From Prorocentrum cordatum (lineage: Eukaryota > Sar > Dinophyceae > Prorocentrales > Prorocentraceae): 64,000 nt of DNA. Below are positions 53,785-64,000 of this stretch, in pieces (position 1 is the first letter of the stretch; the number at the start of each line of letters is the position of its first letter). A model generated the notes under the pieces. It searched no databases, was not told the origin of the DNA, and saw nothing but the letters and a program-made list of their open reading frames with translations. The position numbers and the translations under genes were made by a program. The DNA lies in assembly GCA_963575745.1 (NCBI GenBank), contig CAUYUJ010010502.1, forward strand, positions 407,505 through 471,504. Reading direction: 5' to 3'.

Positions 53785-55145
53785 TGTGGTGTGCGCTATG
53801 TTGTGTACCCTACGTGGTGCAATGTACGTGGCGCAAAATAAGTGGCCCTAACTATGTTGTGTCAGCTGCGAACTGCGGGGTGCGATCTAGGCCGTATGAG
53901 CTACGTGATGCATTCTATGCGGTGTGAGCTACGTGGTGCAATTCGCCACTGATCGCAGTGAATTGAGAACTCTATTGCTCGCGCAAACATCCCACCCACC
54001 CACCCACCCACAACTTCGCTTGCAAAACCCATGCGACGGCGATTGGGATGAGTGCGTGGCGTCGGCTGGTGCATATTTGCGGCGGCCATCTAGTGCGGCG
54101 CGACCAGCGCGGCCGCAGTGGCGCTGACCGCTGGGCGCTTCCCGGCGGGCGCTTCAGTGCGAGTCGGTGACTTGGGGGGGCGCGGTATCATGGCGACGAC
54201 GACAACGGTAGACACGATGATGAGGGTAGCGAGGATGGTGACGAAGGTGGCGATGACGACGGCAAGGCCAATGACGACGCCGATGTTGATCACGCCCACC
54301 GATAACGATGACGATGTCCTCGCGTCAGTGATGAAGGTTTTGGAAGGAGTTCGCCATGCACGCGCTGCCGACGCGCGCGAGTGGCCTGCGTGGCATTATT
54401 TGACAAGAATCGTGCCCCTCCCCCCCCCCCAGCATTCGCGCAAGGGCGTTCGGATGTGTTCGCCATGCAGTGCGAGAGGTCCGTTTGGCAGAATCTGATG
54501 TCTATGTTGAAAACCTATGGTTTTCTCAAGAGTTCGCCAGAGCGCGCGCGCAGGCTTCGGTTTTGAGAACTGATGCTGAAAAACCATACGTGATTTACAT
54601 GTTTCCAGGACGCTCGATATTGACATGTTTGCGAAACCTCGCGGGTGTTGTTTAGATATCGGCACGCGCGACAGCACGCGCGCAAGGGCGTTCGAACGAT
54701 TTCGACATGCGCGCGCAAGAGGTCCGTTTGGTAGCATGTTGTGGAAATGTTGAAAGACATATGGTTTGCTTAGAGATATACAATAGCGCGAGCGCGAGCT
54801 TGCTTTGAGAATCCTCGTTGCGAAACAACGTGTTTGTTTATATGCTTTCGGGACACTCGTTTTTGGAACCCTTGCGAGCCCACGCGTTTTTGTTTTAAGG
54901 ATTTCGGCATGCGCGCGCGACGACGCGCGCGTGTGCACTTCGCCCCATTTGTTGTAAGGCATTCTTGAAAACTGACGATGTTTGATACACGAATCTGCGC
55001 GCGTAGAATTTTCGGCAGAGGATGAGGGGGGGAACCGTTACCGGTTTGGTTGGGATGATATGACATCATCTTTAGGATGGACTATGGGCAGGATCATCTG
55101 TGAATTGCGACACGAAAAGGTGACCCGTTACGTCGGGGGGGAGAT
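53785..55145. repeat. 1.4-kb tandem duplication, unit 2
   Basis: CTCGCGCAAACATCCCACCC at 53979, GTGCGAGTCGGTGACTTGGG, several GGAAGGAGTTCGCCATGCA and TTTCGACATGCGCGCG subunits, and ACCGTTACCGGTTTGGTTGG at 55034. The offset from unit 1 is about 1405-1450. ACGTGGTACAATC words right after 55160 suggest the start of a third, lost unit. Confidence 0.8.
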
Positions 55146-55389
55146 CCTAATACTCTTTGAGTAAAAATCTACGTGGTACAATCAAGACGGTGCAGTATGT
55201 GTTGGGACAGCCTGGCGTGCTAGATCAGTGAATGATCAGAGGAACGCGGGGCCGCCCAGAAGTGTCCAGAAGTTCCTGGAAGTCTGGAGGAGCTAAGAGA
55301 ACGTAAGTAGGAGACGTCACCCAGAAGCCCCAGGCCCGTCGCCGCCTCCAACGTTCCCGCCGACAGCAATGCACACAAATGTACAGCAG

Positions 55390-55912
55390 CGAAAGCAGCG
55401 CTAAACACGTAATGCAAATCAATGTAATGCGAATGCCAAGTAACGCAAACCAATGCGAAGTAACGAAAAGCAGTGCAAAGCAACGAAAAGCAATGCAGAC
55501 AGTGCCAAGGAAGTCGAAACCATGAAAAAGAAAACGCGAAGCAGTGAAACGCAATGCAAAGCAATGCAGAGCAATGCCAAGCGATGCAACCCAGTGCAAA
55601 GCAGTGCGATACAGAGCAAGGCAAAGACATGCGACACGATGCAGAGCAACGCAGAGCACGGCACAACCATGCACACAGCGGCACAGCACTGCAGAGCAGC
55701 GCAGGGCAGTGCGACTGCAGAGCAGTGCGATCGCGGCGTGATGACGCAGGGCAGTGCGAAGCAGCGCGAAGCAGCGCCGGGCAGTGCAGAGCAATGCCAT
55801 GCCATGGCTGCCACGCCATGCCACGCAGAGGAAATACCGAGCAATCCGCAGCGATGCGAAGCAGTGCGAAGCAGTGCGCAGCAGTGCGCAGCAGTGCGAA
55901 GCAGCGCGCAGC
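55390..55912 (+). repeat. 10-bp minisatellite, consensus GCARTGCRAA
   Basis: About 50 decamers in nearly strict 10-base register (GCAGTGCGAA, GCAATGCAGA, GCAGCGCGAA and similar). Frames through it are open but give only Ser/Ala/Gln/Cys repeats. Confidence 0.95.
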
Positions 55913-56071
55913 GGGCGCCGACGAGCCGACGACGGCGGCCACACGGCGGCCAGCGCGGTCCGCGGGCACAGGGCGACGGGCGGCGACGGGGCGGCGACGG
56001 CGGCCGCGTGGCGACGAGAGCGGCCCCGCAGGCCCAGCTCCCTGGGAGAAACATCCAGGGGTGGATCACTG

Positions 56072-56196
56072 GCCATCGCTCGGAGGTCCATTCCCTGTGC
56101 TTTGTTGGGTTTCGTGCGTGGGTTTTTCGCCAGGTGATCAAGGATGCTCCCCGATGATCCTCGCCGAAGGAAAAACGCACACGTCCGAGCGATGCC
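56072..56196. mobile_element. MITE-like element, ATCGCTCGGACG termini, copy 2
   Basis: GGCCATCGCTCGGAGGTCC at the left (from 56071) and ACGTCCGAGCGATGCC at the right (56181-56196) are inverted. The interior has GATGCTCCCCGATGATCCTC and GCCGAAGGAAAAACGCAC, as in 21396-21566 but without the A-tract expansion. Confidence 0.75.
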
Positions 56197-56199
56197 AAG

Positions 56200-59100
56200 A
56201 TGATAGACCTCCCACCCTGACACGTCGATTCAGGAATTGGCCGCTTTCGGCTCGCGAGGGGGCGTCGCGGCCGTTATGTTTGCGGGTCCAGGTCCGTCGG
56301 CTTCGGTCCCAGGCCGTTTGCACTACGGGGAGGCTTACTAAAGGGAGGCTCGTCCACCGCCGAAAAATAGCACACCCGTAGGGCGAGCACTGTTCGAGGA
56401 ATGCGCCTACGGCATGCTCTTCGCGTACCGCGCGTGCCTTCTAGCTCGCTCTGCAGCCAAAACACATTCCGCCGCCCATGGCGGCAGACAAGCGCGTTCA
56501 CAAGAACGGCCGCAAAAGAAGGGTCCGTCCACCGACGACGTGGCATTGAGGAGAGCAGCAAGCAGCTGCATCACACAAACAATGAAGAGGGACAAGCATG
56601 TGCGTGCTCCAGCCTCCTCGTCTATCTGGTTTCGCGTTGTGGTGCCATCCTGGCATTGGGGGAGGTGGTTGCTGATCCACATCCCTGCCACAATCTGCGG
56701 CTACTCCTACATCCACGATGCTCCCTTTCATCTTCTGGACACTGCATGCAGACAAAGGCGAACTATCTCATGCAGACTCCGACAGAACACTGCCGACCAA
56801 TTTGCAGTTGACGTTCAATATACGGGTGTCCACCTTATGCCTTTTTTATTTGGACCAAGTCCCCATGGCTGTCAAGGACACTTCGCGCAAGCACAATCTT
56901 CCACATGGAGCACTCCAGCCTGTGTCCAGCCGATGCTGGTGTCATCGAGTTGTGCACGGCCTCTGGGCCTCATGGGGGCGCCTTGGGAGCCTCTTGGAGG
57001 TTCTGGGGGTCATCTTGGAGTGAAGGCCCGAATGGTGAGTTCGAATTCCCCTCGTAGTCCCCTCTTGGAGCCGTCTTGGGGCCGTCTTGGGGTCGTCTTG
57101 GAAGGTGTTCCGCTATTCTCGGCCTCCGGGGGCCCCCGCCAGGCCTCGGGAGCACTTGTAATCGCATGCGCTCCAAGCGGGAAACATGAGCATCTCCAGA
57201 GCCAGGCTGCCATTCCGTCGCCAAAGGTGGGCGCCTCAGCGGGGAACTCCTGCCGTGCAGAACAGGCCCGAGGACCAGCACGTGGCATGCCACCAAGGCT
57301 CGCTGGCCTCGCGATGCCACCTGGGGGGCCTATGCCCCCGCGACGGTAACAACAAGATCGATCATCACCATCCCATTGCTTTTGGCATGGCTCGGATGCT
57401 GATAACGGGTGGATCGCGTTCATGTGTTGTTGTCTGTTACGTGTATTCGTAATGTTTATGTGTATGTGTTTACGTCTCGACTTCTTTTAACCAGTTGCGT
57501 CCGATTTGAGAGCAACCCTTTGGCCCTCTGGCTGCCGGCTCGGCACGTGACGTCGTGGAACTCGCTGAGTGTTGGGCTGCTTGTTTTTTTTGGTCCGGGA
57601 GGAGAGGAGATGGGGAGCGCGCGATCACTGAATCACATTACGGCGTGACTGGCACAGTAGCGTGAAGCATAAGACCGCCAGGCGAACTGGGATCGCTACA
57701 CGAGCCGACCTGCCATAGGCAAGCTCACGCGATAAGCTATGGCCCGAGAGAACAGGAACGACGAATGGGACGGCTGCTTGCCTTGCTGAGACCGGCCGTG
57801 GCGGAAGCATCGTCCTCGTGATGGTACATTCGGGAGCGGCCAAGAGGGGGGTGTCCAAGAGGGGGGGGGTGCAAATCATGACCGGCGGCATGTGCGCGGC
57901 CCAGCGGGGGGGCCAGGGACGTAGTGGAATAAGAAGAGGCGCCATGAAATCTGGGGAAATATCATGGCCCCCGCCATGATATCCACCCCCCCCTAGTCAT
58001 CACCCCCCTCTTTTCCGCCCCCTATACATGGGCTGCGCGCCCCTCGCAACGAGGCTCCACCGGAACGTCGCCCTGTGGGCCGACCCCTGCGGGACGATCC
58101 GAACATGGAGGTCATCCTTCGCCATGCGAGGCGGGTCCCTGGCCAGAGGTGGTGCCGCCAAACAGGGCAAGGCCCATCGTGCCCTGCGGCGCGTTGGCTT
58201 GACCCGAATGGCATAGCCCAAAATATCGCTCGAGCCAGACTGGCTACGAATTTCTGGGGGGCTCTCCTGGGAGCCTCTTGAAACCAGCGTCTTGGAGGCC
58301 TAGTGGGCCGTCTTGAGGCCACCCTGGGAGTCCTGGAACGCTCTTAGGCCGTGCCGTGCGCCTCTTGGACTGTCTTGGTGGCCTTCTGGGCCAGTTTTGG
58401 CTCGTGTTGAGGCGGTTTGGCAATTTAGTGACCCCCCTGCCCCCCTACCATCACACACACAGCAGAGTTGAAGCTCAGAGCGTAGCTTCAGCAAGGCTGA
58501 AACCTGAACTTAGCCTTTGAAGCGCACACGCTGGATCGGTGGATATACGTATGATCGGCCATGCTGTCAGGTGTAACCGTAACTATCTCTCTCTCTCTTC
58601 CTCTCTCTTTCTCTCACTCCTTGATTTGGTCTCGATCTCTAGACGCCTGGTCACAAATTCTTGAGCTGTTGACCCGTGAGCGTTGGCACGAGCCTGACGC
58701 CGTGGACGAGACGCTCTTCCCAGAGCGACTGGTGCATGGCACGGGGCCCGAACGCAGGCGGAGAGAGGAGCCCGGGACACCACGAGCGACGAGCACCTCC
58801 CCATCGGATCCGTGCCCTCGCGACCGGGACACCAGGGCGCCATGCCATGGGCATACGCCATCGCATGGGCGTGCTCCGCCCGGGGGGTGTGGGCGCAGGG
58901 GTCTGCGCTAGTCCCGCGGGGCCGCGTCTGCGAGGACTCTCGCCTCCGAGGCCGTGGAGGTGGGCAGGTCTCCCGCACGCGAGGGCAGGGGCGGCGAGCG
59001 GGGAGAGCGAGCCTCCCAGACGAAGGGCTCGAAGGCACATGCTCTGTGGTCCGGTCTAGCCGGCGGATCGAAGAAGCCAGCACGGGGGGGACCTCTGGAA

Positions 59101-59389
59101 AGCCATCCCCACCCAACAGCAACAAAAGAAAGAGAGGCTGGACGTTTGGGACGCGATCCCTTTCCCCGCACATTCATCATATTCCTCCTCCCCCTTCTCT
59201 TCATTCTCATCCTCATCCTCATCCTCATCCTTCTCCTCCTCCGCCTCCATGTAACTACCTCAGCTAAGGCGAGCAGTGGCCCGACTCCTCATCCGCATCC
59301 TCCTCTCTCATCCTGACCCCTCTTCCTCAATTCTGCTCAGCCTCCTCTTGCCTGTCCTTTTCTCCTCGATCCTCATGGAGAAACTTAAT
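56200..59389. other. Interval without a recognised gene
   Basis: Unique sequence with two GGGGCCTCTTGG-type tracts (about 56960-57110, 58250-58400), a (TC)n run near 58590 and CATCCT-rich sequence near 59205. The open frames lack motifs. Confidence 0.5.
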
Positions 59390-59526
59390 GGTATGGATAC
59401 CGCTCCTCCCCCGACTTCTCCCAGGGTACGCTCTGACCAGAACCTCGAGGATAATCAAGCTGTGGCGACGAGGGCCTCCCAGCAGACCCCGAGAAGGCGA
59501 AAACGAGGCACGGGTAGCGGTATGAG
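59390..59526 (-). repeat. Dispersed repeat family A, copy 7
   Basis: Starts GGTATGGATACC (59390-59401), then ACTTCTCCCAGGGTACGCTC, TGTGGCGACGAGGGCCTCCC and AGAAGGCGAAAACGAGGCAC in reverse orientation. Confidence 0.8.
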
Positions 59527-59779
59527 TAGTCGAGGACCACTAAGAAACACAGGGTGGGGATAGTGAGAAGAAAGTTCGGGGTTCGGGCGGGATGCTGAAT
59601 TGTTCTCCTGGCAACTCGTGCGTACGATGATACTTTGATGTGTTATAGCGATACCCTGCTCGCTCTGGCGGGGCCTCCTTGGAGGGGTCGAAGGATCACG
59701 AAACCTAAGAAACTGTATTGTACGGCTATGCCCTGCTCGCCCTGGCAGGGCTCCTGGGGAATCTGACTTGGCTCGAACC

Positions 59780-60040
59780 CCACAGCCCTGCCACACGCTC
59801 GTGACATGGGGAAAGCTCACACTGTGAGAACCCAATGTCCCTGCCACGCCTTCGTCACGGGGGAAACCTTAAAAAAGAGAACACCCTAGCTCTGCTGTAC
59901 GCTCGTGTCGTGGGAAAGCTGGATTGATTAGTTTCCCATGGGCCTGCCACACGTTCTTGCCTTGGGAAAGCTGAAGTGATGTAAGTCAGGAAAGCTGAGA
60001 TGGTGAGAACCCCATCTCCCTGCCACACGCTCGAAATCGT
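59780..60040. repeat. Degenerate ~50-75-bp tandem repeat
   Basis: CTGCCACACGCTCGTGACAT and GGGGAAAGCT-type words recur about five times (near 59786, 59841, 59895, 59942, 60020). Confidence 0.7.
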
Positions 60041-60249
60041 GCTGCTACCCAATACAAGAGGATCGCAGCTTCGATTCGTACATCACCCGCGATCATGAGG
60101 CTCGGCCTCCCCGCCCCTTTCCCCCGACCAGCTCTGTCTTGGCACAGGAGAATCAACTCTCTGGGAGAAGACGGGGGAGGCTTCATTAGCTGGGGTGCTG
60201 GATCACCTTCTCCTCCTCCGAATGGCTTCCCTTTGCTCTTCGATCCGCA

Positions 60250-61279
60250 CCTCCCCCATCCTCCTCCTCCTCCTCCTGCCTCTTCCTCCTGCTCCTCCTC
60301 CTCCTCCTCCTCCTCCTCCTCCTTCCTCCGCCTCCTCCTCCTTCGTCCTCCTACGTTCGAGAGGGGAGCGGCTCCTCCGACCTCGAGCGCTGCCGAGCGA
60401 CGGCGGGGCACCCCTCGCAGGGGCGTGGCGGGGCCGCCGAGCTTCACGCGGCACCAACTCTTCTCCGGCCCTGTCTCCTCCTTCGCCTCCTCCCCCTCCT
60501 GCAACTCCAACTCCAACTCCAACTCCAATTCCTCTTCCTCCTTCTCCTCCACCTCCGCCTCCTCCAATTCCTCAAACTCCTTGTTCTCTTTCTCCTCCTC
60601 CTCCTCCTCTTCCTTCTCCTCCTCTTCCTCCTCCTCCTCCTCCTCCTCCTCCTCCTCCTCCTCCAGCTCCGCCTCCTCCTCCTCCTCCTCCTCATCCACC
60701 TCCCACTCCTCCTCTCCAACTCCTCCTCCTCCTCCTCCTCCTCCTCCTCTTCCTCCTCCTCCTCCTCCTCCTCCTCCTCCTCCTCCTTCCCCCCATCCAC
60801 CTCCTCCTCTACTATTTCTCATCCTCCTCCTCCTCCTTCTCCTCCTCCTCCTCCTCCTCCTTCTCCCTCCTCCTCCTCCTCCTCCTCCTCCTCCTCCTCC
60901 CTCCTCCTCCTCTCTCCTCTCCTCCTCCTCCCTCCTCCTCCCTCCACCTCCGCATCCTCCATTCCTCCTCCAACTCCTCCCCCCTCGTCCTTCCATCCTC
61001 CTCCTCCTCCTCCTCCACCACCTCTGCCTCCTCCTCCTCCTTCAACACCTCCTCCTGCTCCTCCTCATCCCCCTCCTCCTCCTCATCATCCTCCTCCTCC
61101 TCCCGCGCCTCCTCCTCCTCCTCCAACTCCGCCTCCCCCTCCTCCTCCTCGTCCTCCTCCTCCTTCTCCACCCCTCCTGCTCCTCCTCATCCCCCTCCTC
61201 CTCCTCCCCCTCATCCTCCCCCTCCTCCTCCTCCTCCTCCTCCTCCTCCACCTCCTCGTCCTCCTCCTCCTCCTCCTCC
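60250..61279. repeat. Long (CTC)n array, ~1 kb
   Basis: CTC triplets with frequent CTT, CAA, CAT and CCC interruptions and one unique GC-rich island (about 60350-60480). The frames give poly-Ser, Pro, Leu, Glu or Arg only. Confidence 0.95.
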
Positions 61280-62160
61280 AACTACACCTTCTCGAACGCC
61301 CCGTGGGGGGCGGAGATCGTCTCGGACCACCTGTCGGCGGTGCGCGAAGGCTCGGAGTGGTCGGAGCGACGGCAGAGAGGGGCCAGTCGGCACGCGGTGG
61401 TGTGGCGCGAAGTGTTTAAGCTCTACCAAGGCCGACCTGAGAGGCCGAGTTTCAGATGGACTCCCGCCCATGGAGATCTTGATGAGGTGTTGGCCGCTGA
61501 GCCCTACGGTGTGGGTGATGGGGTGTCTCGTGTGTATGATATCCTTGGGAACGCGTGGGCTGATTTCTTTGCGAATATGGGGTCGGCCCAGATTTATCTA
61601 GCTGATGTTTCTGTGGGGGCTCTCAAGGAGGGCCTGAAGCAAACGACGCGGACTTTCGATTTCATTTCCAGGGCGGCCCAGCAGGTGGCCAATTCTTCCA
61701 CGGTCGAGCCGAGGGTCGCCCAGGGGCCGAAACACTTCACGGCCCCTCTGGCTTTGCTTTCTCATGACCTCGAGCAGGTCCAAGACGGGTCTGTCCGCTG
61801 CACATGGTGTCACCTCTCGGCGAGGACGCGCGCAATCGGCTTGAGAGGCCTGGTGCGACGTGCGAGCCGACGGCCCTGCACTTATATCTGTCAGCAGTCA
61901 GGGCCGAGAGACTCGGTGGCGCCCTGCCCAGGGCGCGTTCGGGCGCGGTCCTGCTGGCCATCTCGGCGATCGGGATCCATGATGAGTCGTCCGCGACTAC
62001 GTCGTCGTCGTTGTTGCCTCCTCGGACCCGAGCGCCAGAGGCTTTTGAGTTTCAAGAGCACCAGGTGCAGCCCGCGGGGCGATACCTTGTGTGTCGGCGC
62101 TGCGGCGCTCATGCGCTGATCGAGGCCCCTGCCTTCCGATCGTTGGTTCCGTGACGAAGT
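61280..62160 (+). mobile_element. 3' fragment of a LINE: RNase H end and terminal finger
   Basis: Directly after the CTC array, the frame starting at 61280 reads EIVSDHLSAVREGSEWSERR, VVWREVFKLYQGRPERP, FRWTPAHGDLDEVLA and ILGNAWADFFANMGSAQIYL. These correspond to the third RNase H Asp block, the His block and the final Gly-Asn...Ala-Asp block. The coding signal then passes to another frame (about 61810-62154) ending QPAGRYLVCRRCGAHALIEA and a short tail, a Cys-x2-Cys terminal finger. RT and the rest are absent, so this is a 5'-truncated copy, different in sequence from the element at 13.5-18 kb and frame-shifted near 61790-61820. It is inactive. Confidence 0.75.
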
Positions 62161-62364
62161 CCTGGCAGGGCGCGAGCCGCGGTAGCTGTGGGAGAGGTGG
62201 TGTGGCGGGGCGTTGCCTGCCACGCGGTCTTTCTTGCGGCCACGAGGCTCGTTTCCATTTCTGGCCTGGGGCCGCTGCTCCAGGCCACCATCCGCGGCCC
62301 TACCGCCAATGCCATCGAGCCCTCATTAGAATCGGATGATGCGCATCGGCCTGATCCCTGATCC
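62161..62364. other. Short unique interval
   Basis: Probably the 3' untranslated part of the LINE fragment. No gene is seen. Confidence 0.4.
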
Positions 62365-62795
62365 TTCCTCCTCCTCCTCCTCGTCCTCCTCCTCCTCCTC
62401 CTCCTCCTCCTCCTCCTCCTCCCCCTCCTCCTCCTCCTGCCTCCTCCTCCTCCTCTCCTCCTCCTCCTCCTCCTCCTCCTCCTCCTCCTCCTCCTCCCCC
62501 CTCCTCCTTCCTCCTCCTCCTCCTCCTCGTCCTCCTCTTCCTCCTCTTCTTCCTCTCCACTTCCGCTCCCTCCTCTCTTCATCATCATCGTCCTCCTATC
62601 CTCTTCCTCCTCCTCCTCATCCTCCTCCATTCCTCATCCTCCTCCTCCTCTCTCCTCCAACTCCGCCTCCTCCAATTGCTTCCTCCTCCTCCTCCTCCTC
62701 CTCCTCCTCCTCATCCTCCTCTTCCTTCTGTTCCTCTTCCTCATCCGCGTCCTCATCATCCTCAGCATCCTCCTCCTCCTCCTCATCCTCTCCTC
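62365..62795. repeat. (CTC)n arrays
   Basis: CTC triplets with short interruptions. Confidence 0.95.
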
Positions 62796-63345
<550 letters not shown>

Positions 63346-64000
63346 CTCCCCTCCTCCACCTTCTTCTCCTCTTTCCTCCTCCTTCCTTCTCCTCCTCCTG
63401 CAACTCGCCTCCTCTCCTCCCAACCCTCCTCTTCCCCTCTACCCTGGCTCACGTCATATCCTCCCTCCCCCTCCGCCTCCTCCGCCTCCTCCTCCTCTTT
63501 TCCTCTCCTCCTCCTCATCCTCCAACTCCCCTCCCCTCCTCTCCTCCTCCTCCTCCTCCTCTCCCTTCGCCTCATCATCTCGCCTCCCCCTATTTCCCTA
63601 TCTCCCATCCCCCAACCTCGCCTCCTCTCCTCTCCCCCTCCTCCTACTCCTCCTCCCCGCATCCTCCTCCTCCTCCTCCTCCTCCTCCCCTCCCTCCTCC
63701 TCCTCCCCTCCTCCTCCTCTCTCCTCATCCTCCTCCTCCTCCTCATCCTCCTCCTCCTCATCCTCCTCCTCCTCCTCCTCTCCTCCTCCGTCTCATCCTC
63801 CTAATATTCTTCACTTCCTCCCACCTCCAACCCCTCATCTGTGTCATTATTCCCCGTCTCGTCCTTCCGCTTCCTTCCTCTCCCCACTCCTCCTCTTCTC
63901 CTCCTCCTCCTCCTGCTCCTCCTCATCCTCCTGTTCCTTCTCCTACGCCTCCTCCTTATCCTCCTCCTCTCTCCTCACCCTCCCCTCCTCCTCCCACTCC
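63346..64000. repeat. (CTC)n-rich tract to window end
   Basis: Impure CTC/CCT sequence to the edge. No gene is seen. Confidence 0.9.

Noticed and set aside
56414-57349. 311-codon plus-strand frame in non-repetitive sequence
   Set aside because: Mixed composition but no motif, no paralogue in the window and competing frames on both strands; not supported as a gene.
58390-58412. GGCCAGTTTTGGCTCGTG resembling the spliced leader
   Set aside because: Only part of the leader matches, with changes in the core, and it lies in a GGCC-TTGG repeat tract that produces such words by chance.

Overview
The window is nuclear DNA of a dinoflagellate. The decisive evidence is an exact copy of the 22-nt dinoflagellate spliced leader at 45335-45356, placed 59 bases upstream of an intronless open frame. 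Other features agree: very low gene density, decayed LINE-type retroelements with APE-like endonuclease, reverse transcriptase and RNase H, GC-rich coding segments, and a large load of simple-sequence arrays and short foldback elements. I cannot name the genus from the sequence.

Layout. 0-2.1 kb: GAT, GGTGAT and GGA/CTC microsatellites and an inverted repeat. 2.9-9.9 kb: minus-strand coding-like remains, mainly a frame-broken LINE reading from about 9890 down to about 6200, followed by frame-interrupted unrecognised protein segments. 9.9-13.5 kb: microsatellites, a 183-bp terminal-inverted-repeat element and dispersed repeats. 13.5-18.0 kb: the best-preserved gene-like object, a plus-strand retroelement ORF with RT and RNase H, broken by two one-base shifts near its end. 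18.0-31.5 kb: tetranucleotide arrays, minisatellites, dispersed repeats, several MITE-like foldbacks and the first copy of a (GGGCTATA)n composite element. 31.8-32.7 kb: a minus-strand unrecognised gene whose C-terminal membrane helix lies in a shifted frame. 33-45.3 kb: repeats, including GAC, GGA and GAT arrays, the second composite satellite and a 13-copy 77-bp minisatellite. 45.3-46.1 kb: the spliced-leader-tagged retrogene. 46.1-60 kb: dispersed repeats, Tc1-like MITEs, a strong stem-loop, a 1.4-kb tandem duplication and a 10-bp minisatellite. 60-64 kb: long CTC and CAT arrays interrupted by the 3' fragment of another LINE.

No operon or pathway can be assembled. The genes present are mostly mobile-element genes in different states of decay, one processed-cDNA gene, and a few unrecognised coding segments. 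Much of the remaining sequence belongs to repeat families present two or more times within the 64 kb. These families and their inverted-repeat architecture are the most novel content. Most of the long ORFs predicted here run through trinucleotide arrays (poly-Ser, Pro, Glu, Asp, His, Ile, Met) and are not genes.
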